The notes under the pieces were generated by a model. That model worked only from the letters and a program-made list of their open reading frames with translations, had not been told where the DNA came from and ran no database searches. Below are positions 57,501 to 64,000 of a stretch of DNA of 64,000 bases, piece after piece. Position 1 is the first letter of the stretch. Every line of letters begins with the position of its first letter. The position numbers were made by a program, and so were the translations under genes. The stretch is from Hyphodiscus hymeniophilus (lineage: Eukaryota; Ascomycota; Leotiomycetes; Helotiales; Hyphodiscaceae). The stretch spans positions 1,240,001 through 1,304,000 of the forward strand of contig VNKQ01000015.1 of assembly GCA_016508695.1 (NCBI GenBank), written 5' to 3'.

Positions 57501-59800
57501 AACGGAGTTTAAGCTACAGTATGAACAGGATATCGGTTAGACGTCAGGAGCGACAAGCTACAGCCTACCGCCTACAGCAGAAGCTTCGCAATATTCGTTT
57601 ATTATTCCTGAAAGAAGAAAGAAGATCGCTGATCTCACGTTGCTCACCCGAAACCCGACACTTGCAAAGCACTACTAGTAGGCCAGTGCCAGCAGGCCAG
57701 TAGCACTACCGAGTGAGGGGTTATGCGGATATGCCGTAATTGGTAAACGCACCGAAGACCCTGGACTCCCTATTCTATTCCAAATTTGTCGTTCCTTGAC
57801 ATTTCAAAGTGGAGAGAAAGTATTCGTCACGATTCGAGATTCAAAACCTGCCAGCTTATATTTCTGGCGGCTGCGGGCCACTGAAAGGTATCCATGACCG
57901 TGACAGTGACTGTGCCGCGGTGGTCGTGGCAAATACCAAGTTTCAAGTCAGATCAAACAGACAGACATGAGGCTCAAGTGCTTGATGTCTTATGATTACT
58001 GTTACGTACCGCGGACTTTGCACCACAAGGAGCCGGACAGGAAAAACTTGGCCCAATGTTGGATTATTAGCCTTGTGCATACACGAAGTTGTTTCCCAGC
58101 ACCCCTTTTCAACATACTCACGAATCAGATTTCGATGGAAAACCCAAGGCTACGGTTCAGCCAGTTTATCCGTCCATTGACCCTACTCCAGCTTCCCGAT
58201 TTATCCTCAACCTCGGTGATAGTCAGCCGCGCGCCTCCTCGCTCTTTATACCACCGAGGTTATTCCGCCTCACTCATCCAGCTCTGCATGTCTCAATGTG
58301 TTCTCGAACAGACGTCCGTAAATTGAGTTTACTAAACTCAGATGAAGGATCGGTCTGTGCTCCTGCTTGCTGGAAAGTGTAGTGACTACGGGAAGGGATG
58401 CCGAAAGGATCCTGACTGCCTCTTTCCGGCCCGTTTCGCCAGGTAACACGCTTGACCACATGGATTGGTGACAGTTTTCGGCGGCGTAGCAAAACGCCAA
58501 GCGGAAACAATGCATTCACGTAGACATTCTTACAGGGAGCCTTTCGCCGGAATGCGCAACAACTTCCCTTTGCGTGCAGGAAGAGGATATTGGAAGAACA
58601 AGTCTGTTCCCTTCAAATTAATTACGCCGAGTTTCAACACGCCTGATTCAGCACATCATCAAACCAACAAGCTACCGTATGCATCCTCTACGGCGCACAT
58701 GCATGTAATCACATTAGCCAACGGCAGTTTAAATCCACTCACAGACAAACTAGAGCTGGAAGGGAGCGGAAATAGCCGCGCAGAGTAACATTGCTTTTTC
58801 ATTCGGTATTGAATAAGATTGTCCGTTGCTCTCTATCCGAGTTTCTTACTAAAAGAATCAGCGCAGTACAACTTATCTCCGTGAGTCGGTTTCTTTAGGG
58901 AGTCCTCACGCCATTTTCGAAACCTCACTCAATCGCCCGGCCAATTCCACATATTCCAAAACAATGATGCCATCCTTTCGTCCGTTTCGAAATCTAGCGC
59001 TTATCGATAATCGATATCGAGAAACGGTCCGGATAAGCGTGCCGAGCCTGAAGGATCTCGTATCCCATTCCAAACCTCGCCGAACACGGTGATATTTTCT
59101 CTGGTTTCTGCAGATGCCAAGTTACGACGTCGAGATTGTCCGTCCGAAGTTGGGCTTGATATGGTTCGTGAGATGAAGAGTGGTGAGCCAGCTGATATTC
59201 AAGAACTTGATGCTACGAACCTCACACGTGCAGGAACTGAGCAAATGGTGGTCAACAAGGCCTTCAACTTCTGGTTCGACCCCTCAGTCAGCAGCGCAAA
59301 TTGTTACGGGAATCACGACACTACTCTAGCAAAACTTCTCTGTTGAGCAGCCCTGAGCTCAGGGCAAGGCACTGATCTTCTCTGTTGTGTGCGCTCTATT
59401 TTTCGAAGCCATTTATTTGCTGCTGCGTTTCGCTGCTGTGTTCTGCAGTGCCTGCTTTGATTGCACGATGCTTCGACCCTATGGCCATTTCTTGGTGCAA
59501 TGTGCTTAGCATTTCTTCTGCTATGCAGTTGAGATGCCTGGTTGTGTTGTTGTTGTTGCAAACCCTGGTAACAACTCACAAAGTAGCCTTGTTACCAAAG
59601 ATTGTCGCTCATGCTACTCCACCAATTTCCTATCAACTCAGTTCAGCATCCGTTGGTATATGGATGAAAGTTGAAGATCATGTAGAATATGGCTTATTAC
59701 GGTTAAGAAGAAATTGACTGTGGTTGACTGCTTTCGTTTGTGGAAGTGTTTATCTGCTTCAGATACGGCATCAACACTAGTTTGGGTAGTACAATCAGAC
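57501..59800. other. Gene-poor region, second part
   Basis: No recognisable gene. A plus frame at 59089-59346 reads through SADAKLRRRDCPSEVGLDMV and NKAFNFWFDPSVSSANCYGN, which could be a piece of an unknown protein, but no start, splice partner or family is evident. CAG/TGTTG-rich steps occur near 59400-59580. Confidence 0.4.
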
Positions 59801-59816
59801 ACCTATGTCTTAATCC

Positions 59817-59858
59817 ATTGTCATCTCCATTGTCATCTCCATTGTCATCTCCATTGTC
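59817..59858. repeat. 12-bp tandem repeat ATTGTCATCTCC
   Basis: Three complete copies of ATTGTCATCTCC, followed by a partial fourth (ATTGTC), run from 59817. This is a short minisatellite with a period of 12, in otherwise non-coding sequence. Confidence 0.85.
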
Positions 59859-61265
59859 GAGCTTCTTTCATGACGGCCATCATCTGCGCCCTTTCAACTA
59901 CTAAAAGCTGTGCATCATTGACGTTGCAGTCAAGTGGCTGCTAGATGAGGACTTTCTCAGTAAGTCCTCCTTGTAATCAAAGCAGTGGCTCTTAACTCAG
60001 ACCAGTTGGTGAAAATTCCTAGTGCTCAGACGTTTCTGCAACAACGTCTCTTTTCCACTCCTAGCATGCCTGATGCTGGGAACCTGACTGCCTCGTTAAC
60101 ATCAGCCTTAATGATCTGTTCAACACGAGATACGACTTTTTACGGTTTCTCCATGTTATACGGTCAATCACCGACTCACGGCAGAGATAACGCCGTCCTT
60201 AGGTGGGACTGTTCAATCTCGCCCAGGCAGTTTTTAGAGCCATTGATACTGCTCTTGGGGCTGTCTTCACAACATTCACTTCCTGATGCGCATCCATGCG
60301 CCTGTTTTCTTTTACTTCAACCGCCGCAGTCGTCACCAGTTTGCACCGGCACCATCAGCAGCCTTAAAATGACCAAATGAGTCTATACAGCTCGCCATTT
60401 CATGCGTGAGCAATCTCTGGTTGTGAACAAATCGCTATAGATGGATTTTTATACCGCATCACCGTTTGCTTCTCTGGTTGGCTTAGGGATCATAGCTAGT
60501 TCGTGATGGTCGAGTGGCACGCGAGAACAATGCCATGACTATCCAAAGGAATCAAAGGAACTACAGGAAGGAATGTGAAGGATGACACGAGAGATAGAAT
60601 CTAACGCCAAGCTCATGGCACACTTGAACTTGCTCTTCAAACTCTCTTCAATTACATGACGAAATATGCCAAAAGACGAGATTCGCAAAGAATTGCTTGA
60701 ATAGGCCTCAAGTGGGCGTTTTCAGGGTTCATCACTGGCAGTCTCCAGCTGATGGTGGCATGGTAACAGGGCTACGTTGCATCGGAACAAATATTGTGCG
60801 TAGTGCTTTCCGGTCGTTCCCCGGGGCCCGGAAGCACTCTTCCTGTGCATCCCTGCATGGCAAGGCTTGCTGAACATCACCTGTACTTGCTGCTACGGTC
60901 AATTTAGGCCGGTTGTGGGATTCAGGAATCAGGACATCTCAGCTATTTTGGAAAGGTTCATTGCAGATATGGGATAATCTGTGATGGCGTTTCAATTTAG
61001 TCAATTGTTGCTGTACCTGTCAAACCAAAGTACATCTTGTAGCGCTCAAACTCAACTCGTTTACATGCGTTTGAAGGGATGAGGTGCTGCCAACTCTGGT
61101 TTGTCATTAATGATGAGTCTTATGACTCGTTTCACCAGACATTGAAGAATGACGTCCCAATCGTCCAGTTCCTTCTTTCTGGCCTCCACACTTGAAAGTC
61201 AGCAAGGAAAGAGCTGAAATGCGAATTTGATCTAAGTTCAGTTGACTTAGAGTTGAAATCAGCTC
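59859..61265. other. Gene-poor region, third part
   Basis: No recognisable gene. A plus frame at 59985-60380 has no motif. The last bases lead into the end of the decayed acyl-CoA ligase. Confidence 0.4.
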
Positions 61266-62200
61266 TCAAACCCGTCTGAAACTACTTCCACCTACACTTT
61301 TTGGTATCTGACCCATGATCTGAGCCCCAGTCGGCGTGGATATCTGATCTTTTTGTCCTTTACATAATCTACGATCACCTGTTCGGCCCCTTCAATGCTT
61401 TCATGTAAAAGCTTGAGTACCACGAGCCCCACTGGCCGTTGGTTCCGAATAGACATCTGGAATGCCGATGACGGGACCACATTCTTCCACATTTGGGTAC
61501 CCCAGGAAAAAAGACTTTCAGCTTGGCAAGTGCAAGCTGAACGCCTTTGCTTTTGATCATTTCTATGGTTCCATCGTAAATGATATGAGGCTTTCGTTGT
61601 TGATGGACCCTCGTCACCTGTCCGAAGATAGCCGTCCTCATCGGATTCTTCCACGGTTGCTATAGGATAATGGAAGTAGCTCATGACAATCTATGGGCCT
61701 TTGGCCAAACTCTGAATAGTCCAACTTATGAGCATTGATGTTCTCGAGGTCATAGTTGGCTATTGGAGAAACCATCTCTCCTTTCTCGCCAACTCCAACT
61801 ATATTCCCATCTTCATTAACGACTTTCACCAAAGTTCGTTTTTTGCTACAAGACTTCCATCAGTCCGTGTGTATTCGAAGTCATGTTTTCCCAGTGGATG
61901 TGTGGTAAGATACCAAGAGGGTTCTGCCATTCCGAAGCATGGCATAAAGCCCCAACCAGGTAACTTTCAATCTAGCAACTGAAGGACTTCCTCACTGAAC
62001 GGGCCTATTGCGGAAGTGAAGCTCTTGATGCAAAAAGATCATACTTATCTACCAGAGAATCTCGAACCATCCGTGTGATACATCGGATGATGGGAGGAGT
62101 CATTTGGTCTTCATTGCTTCAGCAATTTCATACTTTGTAACAGTATCTGTTCGTTGTGGAGTTGGGGGTTGGGGGAGTCACAACAACAGCATTCTTGAGA
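61266..62200 (-). pseudogene. Decayed AMP-binding acyl-CoA ligase (4-coumarate--CoA ligase-like)
   Basis: The C-terminal half of an ANL-superfamily ligase can be followed on the minus strand through all three frames with stops: TKYEIAEAMK (about 62145), TPPIIRCITRMVRDSLVDKYDL, LPGWGFMPCFGMAEPSW, VKVVNEDGNIVGVGEKGEMV (61838-61780), the adenylation motif SDEDGYLRTGDEG (about 61645-61607), IYDGTIEMIKSKGVQLALAK (hinge/A8 region), GIPDVYSE, RPVGLVVLK, IVDYVKDKKIRYPRRL, and near the end QIPKSVGG followed by FRRV and TGA at 61268-61266. The catalytic Lys of the usual SGKILRR motif is replaced or lost (GGSSFRRV). At least five frame changes and several stops are needed. The N-terminal half is not recognisable upstream. 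These enzymes activate aromatic or fatty acids as CoA thioesters. Confidence 0.8.
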
Positions 62201-63319
62201 ATTAACCCTCCCGAGTCTCCCGTAACTGCAAGGCATCATTTGATGAGTCTCGGGCTTGTGATATTGAATTCCCTACTCCTCTGATAAACAGTAAGAAGCC
62301 CGAAATTCGTCTGATAGTCGTCAGATGTGGTTAGCAGTAATTGGAGACCTTCCGCGATGATGTTTCGATAGGACCATGACCTTGACTGGTCAGTCCGCTG
62401 TCTCATGCAAACACGTGACGAGTGGGATCACGCAACGTACGTTACGTACCGCTTTGGATAGCCCAGTAGTTTGGCTTCTGAAAATGAATACGGCACAAAG
62501 TTCATTATTTCGTTTTCCAAGATAATGTGAGGTGTACAAGCTATAACATTTATCGTTATGGTAGGGGGCCCGAGTCAGCACTTCACAGTCACTTGCCGTA
62601 AAATATTTGATCTCCGCTTTACAACGACTCTCCTCGGCGTCCATGGTTGTAATCGCCATGGTTATTTATGTATTTACGCGAAATCTGTGGAAGAAAGGTT
62701 GGGTGTTGGTCAACGGTCTGGCTATCGCTACCGGTTAACAGCGGGAACTTTAGGGGGGTAAATCCCTGCAGACGGGAGTTGCCTCCCTTTTCTCCGTTCT
62801 CCTCTAATTTTCGGGTCTTCTCTTCTACCGTGCAGTTCTCTTTTGATAACAACATTGCGGCTTCAAAGTCTAGTCAGCCGCTATAAACGTTGTAAACAGG
62901 GTCTCTGTATTTCCCAGTGGTGTTTGTACCCTATTGTTTATACTGTAACCTATCCCTATGATCAATTGACGTTGGGGCTCTGCTGGCCCAATATGCTGGC
63001 GCGCTGTGGAGCACTTAGCACGCCATCAACGCTATTGCTAATTCTTCGAAAATTCACAACGTTTTCCATGACGCGAGTTCTCGAGTTTTCTCCAGCGGTC
63101 AAATGAGTGTCTCCTTTTCATGCATCTAGGTCTTGCCAAGCCGAGAATGGATTATGCGATATCCACTTCATGACACACAGCGAGAATGAGCTCTCAAGGG
63201 TACCACGACATGGCAAAAATATCTAGATATTGCATAAATACTGACAAACAAGCAGGTCTCAATGTTCGATTTCCGAGCATTCACATCTTATTCCCAAGCT
63301 TTCCTTGGACTCTTCAGCC
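62201..63319. other. Intergenic upstream of the UNC93-like gene
   Basis: No gene recognised. It may hold unrecognisable remains of the N-terminal half of the ligase and the promoter of the transporter gene. Confidence 0.4.
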
Positions 63320-64000
63320 ATGAAATCAGCAGATTCTGTTCCGCGAGAGGAACCTGTGGATCATAGCTCCGACGAGGATGGACTTCCGGAGACGGAACGT
63401 AAATCGAAGAGAATATGGTATCGCTCTGTACCTTTCCAGATTGCCGTTGCAAGTGGTGTCTCATTCACAGCTCCAGGCATGTGGGATGCATTGGGAGGCC
63501 TTGGAGCAGGAGGTGCTGCTGAACCCGTGAGTGATACTCTATTTTACCTTACTACTACTCTACCTACCTTGATCTCAGAATTCTCAATACATTACTCACT
63601 AAAAGATGGCATAGTACGCAGTATCTGCTGCAAACGCCCTCGTTTACGGCCTTTTCTCCGTCGTCTGTGTAGCTGCAGGGGCAATCAATAATCTCATCTC
63701 ACTACCATATGGCCTCGCGCTTGGTGCAATCGGCTACCCACTTTACGGTGCGGGTCTCTACACAAACAACGTCCATCCCACAACGTGGTTCCTGCTATTC
63801 GGTTCCGCCCTTTGCGGCATCTCGGCAGGATTCTTCTGGGCTGCTGAAGCCGCAATCATCATTGGGTACCCCTCCCCGACAGAAAGGGCGTTCTATCTGG
63901 CTATTTGGCAGACGGCAAAAGCATCAGGGCCCATTGTCGGAGGTGCCATAAATCTCGGGCTGAATGCTGGAAGAGACACAGCTGGAAGCGTTGGAAGCGC
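63320..64000 (+). CDS. UNC93-like MFS-type membrane protein, 3' end outside window
   Basis: Exons 63320-63526 and 63615 to the window edge, joined in phase 0. The ATG at 63320 gives MKSADSVPREEPVDHSSDED; an upstream in-frame TTG is not used. Membrane blocks: FQIAVASGVSFTAPGMWDAL with GGLGAGG, then across the intron AVSAANALVYGLFSVVCVAA, LISLPYGLALGAIGYPLYGA, WFLLFGSALCGISAGFFWAA, and EAAIIIGYPSPTERAFYLAI followed by GPIVGGAINLGLN. This is the pattern of fungal UNC-93/DUF895 proteins, which have about 11-12 helices and resemble major facilitators; transported substrate and role are unknown. About half of the protein lies beyond the window. Confidence 0.9.

Overview
The window is filamentous ascomycete (Pezizomycotina) nuclear DNA. 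Genes are separated by 0.2-2 kb, most carry several GT-AG introns of about 45-90 nt with CTAAC/CTGAT-type branch sites, and the gene set is typical of these fungi: Zn2Cys6 regulators, a PAS hybrid histidine kinase, a HET-domain gene, a psi-producing-oxygenase-type fatty acid dioxygenase and an APC permease. The class cannot be fixed from sequence alone; Leotiomycetes is a guess. Exon models were built by hand by joining frames at splice sites and checking that the summed length is a multiple of three.

Layout. 0-5 kb: 3' part of a KDM5/JARID1 histone demethylase (+). 5.9-6.0 kb: C-terminal relic of a short-chain dehydrogenase. 7.3-9.4 kb: intact APC permease. 9.7-14.8 kb: AsaB/GA4-desaturase-like gene (two frame breaks) and linoleate diol synthase/Ppo-type oxygenase (two single-base frame breaks), both minus. 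16.2-19.1 kb: aldo-keto reductase and carboxymuconolactone-decarboxylase-like gene (minus). 19.2-24.6 kb: housekeeping block TAF11(-), GTP cyclohydrolase I(+), thymidylate kinase(-), TAF6(+). 25.4-28.7 kb: Ulp1-type protease and GH47 alpha-mannosidase (minus). 29.6-30.0 kb: small decayed secreted-type ORF. 30.7-31.3 kb: small MYND zinc-finger gene. 31.9-33.1 kb: two adjacent tandem arrays (about 131-bp and exactly 73-bp periods) whose cores are near reverse complements. 33.3-35.7 kb: Gly/Gln-rich protein of unknown function (minus). 36.8-38.7 kb: Zn2Cys6 regulator. 40.2-43.8 kb: 12-exon hybrid histidine kinase. 45.1-47.6 kb: decayed HET gene and decayed APH-like kinase gene. 48.2-49.4 kb: WD40 protein (WDR83/MORG1 type). 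50.6-53.6 kb: large Zn2Cys6 regulator. 53.6-61.3 kb: about 7.7 kb with no recognisable gene. 61.3-62.2 kb: decayed acyl-CoA ligase. 63.3 kb to the end: 5' part of an UNC93-like transporter.

The clearest pattern is a split between intact core genes, whose models close without error, and accessory genes (SDR, AsaB, Ppo, HET, APH, acyl-CoA ligase) that carry frame breaks or survive as fragments. Several breaks are single-base length changes, some in short homopolymers, so assembly error is an alternative for the lightly damaged genes, but not for the fragments. The structurally most unusual feature is the paired opposite-orientation repeat array at 31.9-33.1 kb. No CRISPR array, rRNA or tRNA gene was recognised.
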